Source: Rhynchopus euleeides
Taxonomy: Eukaryota > Euglenozoa > Diplonemea > Diplonemida > Diplonemidae
Reading direction: 5' to 3'
Length of the DNA stretch: 64,000 bases
Assembly: GCA_963210315.1 (NCBI GenBank)
Contig: OY723259.1
Span: forward strand, 2,108,001-2,172,000
Position 1 is the first letter of the stretch; each line of letters starts with the position of its first letter. The translations under genes were made by a program, and so were the position numbers. The notes beneath the pieces were generated by a model. That model searched no databases. It was not told where the DNA came from and saw only the letters and a program-made list of their open reading frames with translations. Of the stretch, positions 51,041 to 61,260 are shown in pieces.

Positions 51041-53792
51041 ATGGCGATCTCTTTCATGCGCGCTTTGGAGGGCGTGACGGGGATGGACATCCTCGGGCGG
51101 AAGGAGGAACGCGAGAAGGAGGAGGCACGCAAGGAGTCTGTGAGGGCCCGCATGATGGCCGTGCCGTCTGACCCCTGGGCACGGTGGCGTGCGCTGGAGA
51201 AGGGCGTGCTGCAGCAGGGCGGCGTGGCTATCATCGACGGGGCAACCGGGACGGAGATCGAACGCCTCGCTGGTGCGGAGAGTATGAACGCGCAGGGGTG
51301 GAGCTGCAGCGCGAATTTCACATACCCCGATGTGGTGAAGGAGGTTCACCACTCATACCTCGCAGCGGGTGCTGACATCATCATCAGCAACACATACGCG
51401 ACGAATGGGAATGTGATGCAGGGCGCGGGCATGGGGCGTGTGTCTGACGCCTGCACAAAGGCAGCGGTGCGGCTCGCCCAGGAAGCGCGTTCGGAGTTTC
51501 TGGAGGCTTCCCCCGAAGGGTGCCGCGAGCCCCTGGTGGCAGGGTCCATGTCGTGCCACCCCCCAAAGCAGGAGTTGGGCAGCTGCTTTGATGGCGGCGA
51601 GTGGCCCGACCCGATGGCGGAGGTGGAGAACAACAACAGACACTGCAAGCTGCTCGCAGAGGCAGGCGTGGATGTGATTTTCGTCGAGATGGTGTGGGAG
51701 ACGGAGCACGGGGAGCGTGCTGTGAAGGCTGCGTGCGACACGCATCTCCCCGTGGTGCTGTGCCTGTCGTGCCCCATCCAGGAGGACACGTCTGTGATGA
51801 CGGCGGTGCGCGGGCAGCTGGCCTGCAACCAGCCCCTCAAGCTGGGCGGGCTCGGGGATGTGACCCTGAGCGAGGCGATCAAAAGGTTCACTGCTGGGCG
51901 CCCCAACATCGTGGCGGTGTGCATCCACCACACCCCGCTGACGCTGATGCCGCATGCAGTGTCCGCTGCGCGTGCAGCGTGGTATGCCCGCCCCCCTTGT
52001 CTGTGATGCATGGAGACCCTCAATGGAGAGGGCACTGCTTTCAAGGCGTCGCAAGGAATTTGTAGCGAAAAAAATCGAGCCCCGTTCCTCCCATCCCCAA
52101 GACATGCCCACACAATTCTCTCACCCCCGCACCCACCCCCGCACAGGCCGGGCCATCTCGGAGCCTATCCTGAGCATGGCAAGTTCGAGATGCCGCACTG
52201 GCAGTATGAGCGCCTCAGTACTGAGGAGCTTGTCGGCCACGCAGAGGTATGTAACGCTGGATGTGCACCGCCGTGGCAGGGAAAGGGGGGAGGGGAGGGG
52301 GTTGGGTGTGGTGGGGCCGGCAATGGAGAGGCACTGGGGGGGGACTGGGGTTGCGCAGGATACGGTCACCACCGCCACCCCCTCCTGCAGGTGTGGGTGC
52401 AGGGGCACCAGCTGAATATGGTCGGCGGGTGCTGCGGGATCGGGCCGAAGCACATCAGGGTATGGCCATACTCACGCGCACACAGAGCGTGCGGCGGAAC
52501 CGGTGTCACGCCGTGTTGGGAATCCTTCAGGAATGCGCTGGATGGGGGGTGCTAACTCTCGTTCAGGGCCACACCGCCTTAGACTTGATCACCACACACA
52601 CACGCGCGTTAATCTGGGGCAGACAAACGCCCAGCGCCTCCCTGCTCTTGGTGTGCATCTCCACTGCCACACACCACCACACCACACACAGGCACTCAGC
52701 GCCGCATTTTCCAAACCACCTGCACCTGCGAGTGCAGGGCCTGGCCCTGCCGCCCCTCTGAAGGACGGGGAGTTCCTCACGGGGCAGCCTCCTGTGGCTG
52801 GCGGCACGGGGCAGCATCCGCCCGGCCTGCCTGCCGTGGCAGAGGAGCTCGTCAAGCCCGCACACACGGCGAACCTGCCGCCACCCCCCCAGGTGGTGCT
52901 GCCGCCGCCCCCGGGGCCGCTGCCGGCAGACCGGCCCGCGCCTGTTGCTCTGGAGGCGAAACCCCACCTGGCAGAGCTGGCGCAGCAGCCCCTGCAGAGC
53001 GCCCCACCCAGCGCCCTGCCCGTGCAGCTGCCGGCGCCCCCCAGCCTGCCTGCCTCGGGGGAGAGCCGCGACGACATCTCCGCAGAGTTGGCACAGCCTG
53101 CGCCGCAGGCGCAGCCGCAGCAGCAGCACCACCACCACCACCACCACGGCCACCACCCCCAGCAGCACCAGGTGGACACAGCTGCATCCGGCGCTGTCGT
53201 GTCTGCCTCCGTCACCCCTGTGTCGGGGGGCACACCGAGCCCCGACCTGGTCGGGCCGACGCCTTCCGTCAGCGAGGTGACAACGAAGACGCCCAGCCCA
53301 GAGCCCGCCAGTCCGGAAGACATCGCCCCGCATGCTGCTGCTGCACCTGCTGTGGTGCAGCAGGACGAGAAGCCTTTCTCCAACCTGGGTGCGGGTGTGG
53401 GTGTGCCTCAGCATGTCCCTACCGTGGCGCCAGTGCCGGAAGCGACACAGGCGGCGGTGGCGGTGGCGCCTGTGCTGCAGCAGCAGCACGATGTGCCTGC
53501 TGTGTCCGGTGGCGAGGCGCGCTCCCTCAGCCCCCTGTCCCTGCTGATGAGCGGGCTGCAGCAGCGCCCCCCCGCAGGGCCCAGCAACGCGCTCGCCGCC
53601 TTCGCTGCCATGTCGGAGCAGAAGTTCCCTGCAGCCGAGGACGGTGCGTTGCAGCACCAGCAGCAGCAGCAGCAGCAGCCCGCACCTCTGTTCCCCACAC
53701 CGCCTGCAGCGCACTTCGACCCCCTAGCCCAGCGGGAGGTGTTGCCCGAGCCCCCCCAGCTGCAGCCCCCGCCCAAGGCGCATTGCGATTGA
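51041..53792 (+). CDS. Homocysteine S-methyltransferase with long disordered tail
   Basis: Four exons fit one frame: 51041-51981, 52147-52246, 52391-52459 and 52692-53792 (736 residues). Donors are GTATGC, GTATGT and GTATGG; all acceptors end CAG. Residues about 60-385 match the homocysteine S-methyltransferase family (PF02574): VAIIDGATGTEIERLAG, YLAAGADIIISNTYATN, then WPGHLGAYPEHG split across the first intron. Zinc ligands are likely Cys244 in LSC and Cys361/Cys362 in VGGCCGIGPKHIR. The enzyme would move a methyl group to homocysteine to make methionine, from S-methylmethionine, betaine or a related donor that I cannot determine. Residues about 385-736 are Pro/Gln/Ala-rich with poly-His and poly-Gln runs, unusual for the family. 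Retaining intron 1 would stop translation at 52007 and lose two zinc ligands. Confidence 0.88.
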
Positions 53793-54890
53793 GGTTGGTG
53801 GTGGTGGGGGGGGGGGGGAAGAAGGTGTGGGTGCCTGTGAGTTTGGAGACCCAGAGAGTGCGAGCGAGAGAGAGAGAGGGGAGAAATGGGGGTTGTTGGA
53901 CGCTGGGTTGTGGTTACGCTGTGTAGACACAAATTGTGGGGGTGGGGGTGGGGTGGGTGTCAACTGGGAGGGTTATTGCTGCAACACGGCGGGGATGCCT
54001 AGCCTCTGTAGATTCACTTGAGGGTTGGTGCGTGGAGAGGGGGGAAGGGGGAGAGGGTGTGTGTGTGTGTGTGTGTGCAGTTGCCTTCCTTCTGCCTTTC
54101 TGCAGATGCAGGTTGACAACCCACCTCCGTCCCGGTTGCACAAAACACACAAAACGCATTACGTACACAGTGGCTGCCAGTCTCATTTTTTTTTCCAGTG
54201 CAACCCCTGCACTGGCCATAACAGCTGAACCATGTCTGTGCTGCAGGACCCACAGTTTGCATACCGCAACAAGGGGGGTGCCGGCACTCGGCCCTGTGCT
54301 CTGGGTTTGCTTTGCTGGCCCAGATGTGTTTCCTCTAGCCTCTCCCCGCCCTCTATCCTGGACCCATGCAGGTTCCCAACAGCAGTTCGGCACCCGAAGG
54401 CAATTGAATTGGGGGGGGAGGGAGGAGGGGGGGGCATGTGGTTGGGGTGGGGTGGGGTGGGGTGGCGTATTTCTTATAACCATGCCCACGCCCCGCTGGG
54501 GTGGTCCCCCCTTTGTGGTCCCCCACTACAATGCTGAGACGCCCTGCCTCCCCACGCCTCTCACACCCCGCGCTCTCCCTTTTCCCTCACTCGCTCTCCC
54601 TCTCCACAGTACCTTCCCGATGCGCTGCGTATGCGTACGGCTGGTATTTGTATTCCACAACGACCTTCATCAGGCCCGACAACGCAGCAGCTCGCTCCAC
54701 ACCCATACCCACACCCACCCCGCACCGCAGCAGGAGTATCCCTCGGCCAGTGCGCGGTTTGTTTGTCCGAGAGAGCAGCGGAGAGCAGGAGGGTGTCCTG
54801 CGCCGCTGGGGCGGCCCTGGGAGCCTCCGTTAGGATGGCTGTGCCTGTGGGATAAGGGACGTGTGCGTGTGTGTTGGGGTTGCAGCAGAT
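53793..54890. other. Intergenic region, nothing recognised
   Basis: G- and GT-rich microsatellites (53800-53820, 54055-54080) and a GGGGT tandem near 54445. No gene. Confidence 0.35.
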
Positions 54891-55600
54891 GCCTCGCTGT
54901 GTGCAGCACAGCTGCACAAGGGCTGATGTGTCTGGCAGTCTCTGTGTCTGGAAGTGTTGGTGTCGCCTCTTTGTGGCTGCCACACCCCACCCCTGCACTC
55001 GCATGAGGCAGCGTCCTGCAGCGTGCAACAGACCCCCCTGCTCTTGCCTGATCCCGTGGTGCTTTGCTGCGGCACGCGTGGTGTGCCCACATGCGGTGTA
55101 TCCGTCGTATGTTCGCTCATCGGCCTTCCCACTGCCCTCTAGCTTTCGTGTGTACGCCGGGATCCCGTGGAGCTGCAGCTGCCTGTGCCTGTGCGGCGTG
55201 CTGCCAGCCCCTGACGCAACTCCCTTGTCTTGTCTTGTCTTCGTGCGGCGCTGTGCAGGTGTCACCCCGTCACACTCAGGGAAACCCACGCCTGCCATGC
55301 CCGCCACTGCTCCGCCTCACCGCACAGCCCTGCTGCTGTGCCCTGCGCCCTGCCCTGCCAACCGGGTTGGCTGCTCCCTCATGCGCCCCCAGCAAGGCTC
55401 TGCCCCGTCTGCCCTCGAGACCCCACCCCGTCCCTGCCCCACCACCACCACCCACCCTTGCTCATCGCCAGCTGGGTGCACACGCAATGTTCCGTCTGCC
55501 TCATTTGTCACTTGATTTGTGTCTGCCTGCATGTGGTGGGTCGTTGGACCACGCGCGGCACCCACATTGTGGTGCAGGAAACTGAAGAAACACTGTATGC
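54891..55600 (+). repeat. Segmental duplication, copy A (0.7 kb)
   Basis: Direct repeat of 60302-61020, very similar by eye (about 95 percent) from GCCTCGCTGTGTGCAGCACA to GCAGGAAACTGAAGAAACAC. Open frames are not conserved between the copies because of small insertions (for example at 55180 against 60590), so it is unlikely to code for protein. No inverted-repeat ends seen. Confidence 0.85.
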
Positions 55601-56160
55601 CTGTCAGGCCAGGTGCCCAATCTCGCTGTACTTTCCGCGGGATGCCTCGTGGTTGGCAGGATTCTGGCCACAGCGGTACTACCCCACTGGCCGGCAGGCA
55701 GCGGCCACGCGATGGAAGCCAGCCTCAGCGGCTCCCTCGTCAGTGCGCCTCCTGTACTCGCCCCTCCCCGGAGAGGACCCGACAAGGGTACCAGTCGGGG
55801 TAGTGCGCGCCTCCACCGGGGCGCGCCGCGTGTCCCGTGCAAGTCTGCCCGCCGGTCCGTCGAGACCTGCTGCGATATGCACCATGGGCCCGGCGACGAC
55901 CTCACCCCGTCCACAGGCTCTTTTCTGTTCGGAGCACCGTCTCACTCGTTGTGGTGGGTAACTGTGTAGCTGCTACCATGCAGGTCAAGACGTGCTGCAC
56001 CAAGCACCACCGGCCAGGTCGGGTGGCGGCGCCGTGACTTAATCACGGGGCTAGCGTGGTCAGGACTCGCCTTAAAACTTGATAACCACACACACACACA
56101 CACTAATCACACTCAGCACGCACGCAGAGGCAAGGCTCGCAGAGCTCGCAGGCGTCACCA
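55601..56160. other. Intergenic region upstream of the lipase
   Basis: No gene. The last part holds a reversed 5'-end motif of the 350-bp element family. AC repeats at 56089-56102 come just before the lipase leader. Confidence 0.35.
55990..56102 (-). repeat. Reversed sequence with the 350-bp-element 5' motif
   Basis: On the minus strand it reads (GT)n then GGTTATCAAGTTTTAAGGCG, one base different from the start of the elements at 20948 and 21312. After that the sequence diverges, but it carries its own perfect hairpin CCGTGA-CTTAA-TCACGG (56032-56048). May be a related element or a shared promoter. Confidence 0.45.
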
Positions 56161-57396
56161 ATGCACTCCGTCTCCCAGCCGCTTGTGCTATTGCTATCGC
56201 TGCTGGCGTTGTTGTCGCTGCCGACAGGCTGCCGAGCAGGCGCGGCGCGCGACGTGGTGCTGGTGCACGGGTTCTTCGGATGGGGTCGCGAGGAGGCAGG
56301 GTATCCGATGCGGTTCTGGGGCAACGCGATGGACGCTGCGACCAGCGGGCTGCAGGTGCACGAGAGCTCTGTGGGGCCGATGAGCAGCTCGCACGACAGG
56401 GCATGCGAGCTCGCGGCGCAGATCCGCGGCGCGCAGGTCGACTACGGCGAGGTGCACGCGGCGGCGCACGGCCACGACCGGTGGGGGCGCAACGCGACGT
56501 CGCCGCCGCTCGTGGAGGGGTGGGGCGCAGAGCGCCCTGTGCACTTTGTGGTGCACAGCCTCGGCACGTCGACCGTCCGCTGCCTCCAGCACCTCCTGGG
56601 CATCGACTACTGGGGGTGGGGCTCTGACCACAGCTGGGTCGCCTCCATCACGGGCATCGCAAGCGTCATGAACGGGACACCTCTCACAATGTACTTCGGC
56701 ACGGCAGAGGACGGTGTGCTGCGTGGCGATGCATCCGAGCCGCTCGGCTGGGCAAACCCTATTTTGAGGCAGGCAGGCAGGGCGGGCGAGGGGGCTTACA
56801 ACTTCCGGCTGGAGCATTGGGGGTTGGAGTGGGGCAAGGAAGAGTCCGCGGTGGAGTTCGTGCGCCGCGCGGAGAAGCACGCGATGATGCAGGGCACCGA
56901 CAACGCGCTGCATTCCATCTCGATCGCGGCGGCCCTGGAGTACAACAACGTCTGGAAGACGTACCCTGACACGCACTACTTCAGCTACGTTACAGAGCAG
57001 ACCTCGAAGATGCCCTTCTCGTCAAGCCACGTCCCGGACCTCCAGATGAACCCGCTCCTTTACGGGTCAGGTCTCTGGCTCGGCACCCGTTCCTACCACA
57101 CCCCCGACCCCACCTTCTCCCCTGCGGACTGGAGAGAGAACGACGGTGTGATCCCTTCCTACGCACAGTACTACCCCCGGATTCGCTCGCCCACTGGGCT
57201 GAGCCTGGCACACCCTGTCGGTCGGGAGTTCTCCCGGCACGATGTGGACGCGGCACGGTTCCCCCCAGGGCAGTGGCACTACACCGTGCTGCACGGGTGG
57301 GACCATGTCGACGTGACGTACGCCGCGCAGTGGGGACAGGCTGGCGAGCAGCGGGCAATGTTCGAGTCAATCTACGAGCGGCTTGCGGGGCTGTGA
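56161..57396 (+). CDS. Secreted triacylglycerol lipase, bacterial family I.5-like
   Basis: Encodes 411 residues from ATG 56161. Residues 1-26 form a signal peptide (LLLSLLALLSLPTGCRA). The mature enzyme shows the staphylococcal/Geobacillus lipase pattern: VVLVHGFFGWGREE (oxyanion side), VDYGEVHAAAHGHDRWGR, and the nucleophile Ser133 in VHSLGTS, where the usual first Gly of G-H-S-x-G is Val131. DNALHSISIAAALEYNN corresponds to the family's D..L.DL..... .N segment. Catalytic Asp328 is in ENDGVI and His382 in DHVDV. Together these give a complete Ser-Asp-His triad, so an active ester/lipid hydrolase outside the cell or in the secretory path is expected. No intron. Length is close to bacterial homologues (about 390-420 mature). 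It may be horizontally acquired, though I could not test this. Confidence 0.85.
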   Translation: MHSVSQPLVLLLSLLALLSLPTGCRAGAARDVVLVHGFFGWGREEAGYPMRFWGNAMDAATSGLQVHESSVGPMSSSHDRACELAAQIRGAQVDYGEVHAAAHGHDRWGRNATSPPLVEGWGAERPVHFVVHSLGTSTVRCLQHLLGIDYWGWGSDHSWVASITGIASVMNGTPLTMYFGTAEDGVLRGDASEPLGWANPILRQAGRAGEGAYNFRLEHWGLEWGKEESAVEFVRRAEKHAMMQGTDNALHSISIAAALEYNNVWKTYPDTHYFSYVTEQTSKMPFSSSHVPDLQMNPLLYGSGLWLGTRSYHTPDPTFSPADWRENDGVIPSYAQYYPRIRSPTGLSLAHPVGREFSRHDVDAARFPPGQWHYTVLHGWDHVDVTYAAQWGQAGEQRAMFESIYERLAGL

Positions 57397-58366
57397 TGGC
57401 CAGCAAGGAATCCCTGATGCACGTAGCCTTCCCCCGCGGTGCGCATGGTGTGGGGTGTGGTTGGCCCAGCGCTCTGTGCTGTGCCCCACGCGGTGGAGCA
57501 GGGAAGAGGGATGTGCGGGATCACGTGGATCTGACCACAAAATATAACGACAGAATACCGTCCTGAGTACGGTAGCCAAACGAACGAGAATGAGAGAGCC
57601 TGGATGAGAGCACTTTGGTTGCCTCTATTCTTTCTCTCAGTGTGTGTGTGTGTTTAGAGGTACTTGGAGACATGAATCAGGGCTGCACTTTCAAGGCTTA
57701 GCCACAATCTACGCCCCCTGGAGGGGGATCCGTTGCGTTCCGACCTGAGCTGTCGCTGAAGAGCCAACTGTCGGCAAACCAGTGCAGCATGCGGTGGGGG
57801 GAGCGAGGTGTCTCCAGGTTGGTGCGTGATTTATCATCATGGGGTCATCATTACCACGAAGCGCGCGGAGCCCGCGAGGGAGGTGTGACTCTACGACGCG
57901 CTACTGCTTTCGGGAGGCGTCGTCACTCGCCTGCACCTTCATTGTGCGTGGGTTTACACTAAGGTGTGCTGCCCTAGCGCGGTGCGCCCACCGGAGTGGA
58001 TCTTACCATGTGACACCGCTCTTGCTGGCAAAAGGGGGGGTGGCGCCACTCACCCGGGTCCGTCATCATGCTTTCGCACTCGGGAGTTTGCTGCCAAGTC
58101 TTGCCCCTTGCTGCGACAGTGACATTAACTGGTCAAGCCGCCCGAGGTGCTCGGGGGCATTGTGTGTGTGTGTATAGTCAGCATCGATCGCCCCTTTGGC
58201 GCTCCGAAATCTTTTTAAATCATACTTTCAGCCCGGAAAAGGTTCGGCTCCCCCACGGGCCAGGCGTGAGTCAGGCGTGGCACAACAAAAATATGTGATT
58301 TGGTGAGGAGGAAGAGGATCGTGGGGGCCTGCCCCCTCCTCCGCCACCTTTCATTCCCTGCTTTTT
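57397..58366. other. Intergenic region with a diverged 350-bp-element 3' end
   Basis: No protein gene. 58105-58160 reads CCCCTTGCTGCGACAGTGAC then TTAACTGGTCAAGCCGCC, similar to the 3' end of the 350-bp elements (CCCCTTGCTGCGACG, GTCAGGCCGC), and is also followed by a GT repeat. A GT repeat at 57641-57654 could mark the other end of a roughly 500-bp related element. Confidence 0.4.
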
Positions 58367-58474
58367 GGGGGTCTTCGCTGGTCGTTATTCTTCGTCACTC
58401 TTCGTCAGTTTCCAGCCAGTTCAACAGGAAATGCACCAAAATGCACTGACGATCGCCCTGTAGCGAAGACCCCC
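58367..58474. mobile_element. 108-bp MITE with GGGGGTCTTCGCT ends
   Basis: Starts GGGGGTCTTCGCT and ends AGCGAAGACCCCC, with TTTT on both sides as a possible target duplication. Inside, CTTCGTCACTCTTCGTCAG and GAAATGCACCAAAATGCAC match sequence at 32323-32400. Non-coding. Confidence 0.65.
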
Positions 58475-59482
58475 TTTTCTGCTTTTTTTGTTATGATTTT
58501 CTTTGGTCGGGGAGAAGGGCTTTGCCACGCCCTTCAGGCAGCGGCGTGTGCGGGTGATCTCCTCTTCCTCATTTATAGCTTTTTTTTGTGGTAAAACACA
58601 CCCCGTGTGGTAGAGAAAATACGGCAAGAGTCTCGCTGGGTCGGAAGAGCAGATGGTTCCCGCAACAGCTCCCGGGGAGCGGCGGATATTCGCGTAGGAT
58701 GCCGGATGTGTGAACACGTTTGTGCAGTTTGCTCTGTATTGTGTGTGAATGTGGTTGTGTGTGTATGCTCTACCCAACCCGACACATTTTTCACACACAA
58801 CAAGAAGAAAGCTTGTCACAGTGAAAAAGATAGTTGGCAGCGCTTTGGGTGACAAACACAATGTACCTTGCCTTGTTGCTATGACTGTGCGCACATTCAC
58901 ACCAACCTTCATCAGGCAAAACACGTGAGGTTTGTTCACCCGGGTTTGGCGCACAAACAACGCCTTATATTTTTTGTACTTCAGACAGGTCAGGTCACTC
59001 GACACGCGGGGGGGGGGGGGGTTGTGTGTATTTTTTCTGCCAGGCGATATCACGAGCGCCGGCTGTTTCGCAAGCGCAAGTCCTTGGGCGTATGCGACTG
59101 GCCATCTCCGCGTAGTCTCGGGCGCGCGAAGCCCCCCGCGCGAAGCCCCCCGAGTCGAGTCGAGTCGAGTCGAGTCAAGACAGGAGAAGGGAGAAGGAGG
59201 GGGAAGGGCACAACTTCAGCCGTCATGCGTTTGCTTCGACCCTATTTCCTTCCGACTGTCATCCTCGACGTTTGCTTGCGGATGCAGACGGAAAGTCGCC
59301 CCCCCCCCCCTCCCTCCCCCTTCTCTCCTCTTCTCTTTTCTTCTGCAACCAACACAATCCCTGCAGGGGATAGGTGTTGAGGGAAATGCTTCCTACCGTT
59401 TTCCATACGATCAGCGCGCTTCTCTCTCTGCCCTTCTTGTGCTCCGCCACCTTTCTGTACTTCAGACAGGTAGACACGTCAG
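58475..59482. other. Intergenic region with dispersed repeat
   Basis: Includes the repeat at 58814-58978 and a short GAGTC tandem near 59153-59175. No gene. The end may contain an intron before the fragment that follows. Confidence 0.35.
58814..58978 (+). repeat. Dispersed repeat containing TTTGGCGCACAAACAAC
   Basis: Longest copy of the family: GTGAAAAAGATAGTTGGCAG, an inserted segment of about 55 bases, CATCAGGC, then TTTGGCGCACAAACAAC. Compared with 14094-14212 it has the extra middle. Confidence 0.5.
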
Positions 59483-60300
59483 CGCGGCTCCGCCGTCGTG
59501 CCGGGTTGGGCAGCCGCGGCCTCCCCAGGGCCCCCCAACGAAGCCTCGCAGGGGATAGCGTTTGTCATACTGTGGCCGGTGGAAAACTCGGAGATGTTCT
59601 TCGCCCCGCCTGCCGTGCAGCACCCCTCTGGCGATCTCACGCTGCCCCTCCGACCCGATGCCTTCGGGACGATCAACCTGCGCGTCAAAGCGGTCGACAC
59701 AGGGGGGAGGGACAACGGGGGGTTCGACGAGAGCTCCGAAAAGCTGCTCCGGGTTACCGTGTCGCCCATCAACGACCCTCCGTATGTTGTGTACGGCTCG
59801 AACACAAAGGGGAATACGCTGCGCATATTGGAGGATACCCCGGACACAATCAGCGCGTTTGTGAAAGAGTTCCACCCCGGGCCACGCGAGGAGGGCCTGC
59901 AGACGGTCTCCGTTGTGTCATCGGGTGCATACAGCAGTGGGTTGATCGACACCCTGCAGGTCTTTTCCGATGGTGCCGTCTCCATCATCCCGAAGAAGGA
60001 TCAGAACGGCTTCTCCTTCGGGTGGATCGAGATCCAGGACAGCGGTGGTGTGGCAAACGGTGGCTCCGACAGGTCCACCGTGAACATATCTGTGGAGGTG
60101 GTTCCGGTGAACGACCACCCTCGCCAAGTCGCATGTGATGGTCGATGAGGACTGCGGCATCGCCACCATCGCAGACGTGATATTCGACGTCACACCCGGG
60201 CCCCCCGACGAGTCTGGGCAGCAGATCTTCTACCGGGTGACGGTCGACACCCCGGAGCTCTTCGTCGCGCTCCCCGAGATCTCCCCATCCCGACGACTCT
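59483..60300 (+). pseudogene. Fragment of a VNDPP cadherin-like gene, frameshifted and truncated
   Basis: Codes for about 2.3 modules of the type found at 38505-46118. It begins mid-module (VVPGWAAAASPGPPNEASQG), passes SPINDPPYVVYG with LEDTPDT, then VVPVNDHP. At about 60118-60125 the frame breaks: one frame ends at TGA 60146, while the module continues in another frame as VDEDCGIATIADVIFDV to about 60295. Homology then stops at the start of a duplicated segment (60302). There is no start codon in the first module and no membrane anchor. It looks like a decayed paralogue, or an exon cut by the insertion. A sequencing error could explain the frameshift but not the truncation. Confidence 0.7.
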
Positions 60301-60301
60301 G

Positions 60302-61020
60302 GCCTCGCTGTGTGCAGCACAGCTGCACAAGGGCTGATGTGTCTGGCAGTCTCTGTGTCTGGAAGTGTTGGTGTCGCCTCTTTGTGGCTGCCACACCCCA
60401 CCCCTGCACTCGCATGAGGCAGCGTCATGCAGCGTACAACAGACCCCCCTGCTCTTGCCTGATCCCGTGGTGCTTTGCTGCGGCACGCGTGGTGTGCCCA
60501 CATGCGGTGTATCCGTCTTATGTTCGCTCATCGGCCTTCCCACTGCCCTCTAGCTTTCGTGTGTACGCCGGGATCCCGTGGAGCTGCAGCACTGCCTGTG
60601 CCTGTGCGGCGTGCTGCCAGCCCCTGACGCCACTCTCTTGTCTTGTCTTGTCTTCGTGCGGCGCTGTGCAGGTGTCACCCCGTCACACTCAGGGAAACCC
60701 ACGCCTGCCATGCCCGCCACTGCTCCGCCTCACCGCACAGCCCTGCTGCTGTGCCCTGCGCCCTGCCCTGCCAACCGGGTTGGCTGCTCCCTCATGCGCC
60801 CCAGCAAGGCTCTGCCCCGTCTGCCCTCGAGACCCCACCCCGTCCCTGCCCCACCACCACCACCACCACCCGACCCTTGCATCATCGCCAGCTGGGTGCA
60901 CACGCGATGTTCCGTCTGCCTCATTCGTCACTTGATTTGTGTCTGCCTGCATGTGGTGGGTCATTGGACCACGCGCGGCACCCACATTGTGGTGCAGGAA
61001 ACTGAAGGAACACTGATACA
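60302..61020 (+). repeat. Segmental duplication, copy B (0.7 kb)
   Basis: Direct repeat of 54891-55600, 5.4 kb downstream of it. Its left edge joins abruptly to the cadherin-like fragment, so this is probably the inserted copy. Both copies end near GAAACTGAA-GAACACTG, and a short ATGCCTGTCAGGCCAGG match continues after 12 extra bases in copy B. Confidence 0.85.
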
Positions 61021-61260
61021 GGGAGCACCATGCCTGTCAGGCCAGGCTGTAGTTGTGCCCTGCCATTTGTGTTTGTCTCGCGAGGCGAGGTTGTCGTCCC
61101 CTCGGATAGGCAGCGGATGCATGCCAGCACAGTCACACCACAGTGGTCGGGTCTTCTGAGTGTGGGTGTGACACAGGTCGGTTCTCGGCAGGGGCACAGC
61201 CATTCAGGGACCAGGCACCACACAAGCGTGCAGGTGTGCTGCTGCCCACCAGACACAATT

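Noticed and set aside
54871-55515. 214-codon open frame rich in Cys and Pro in the duplicated segment
   Set aside because: The frame is not kept in the second copy at 60302 because of small indels, so coding is unlikely.
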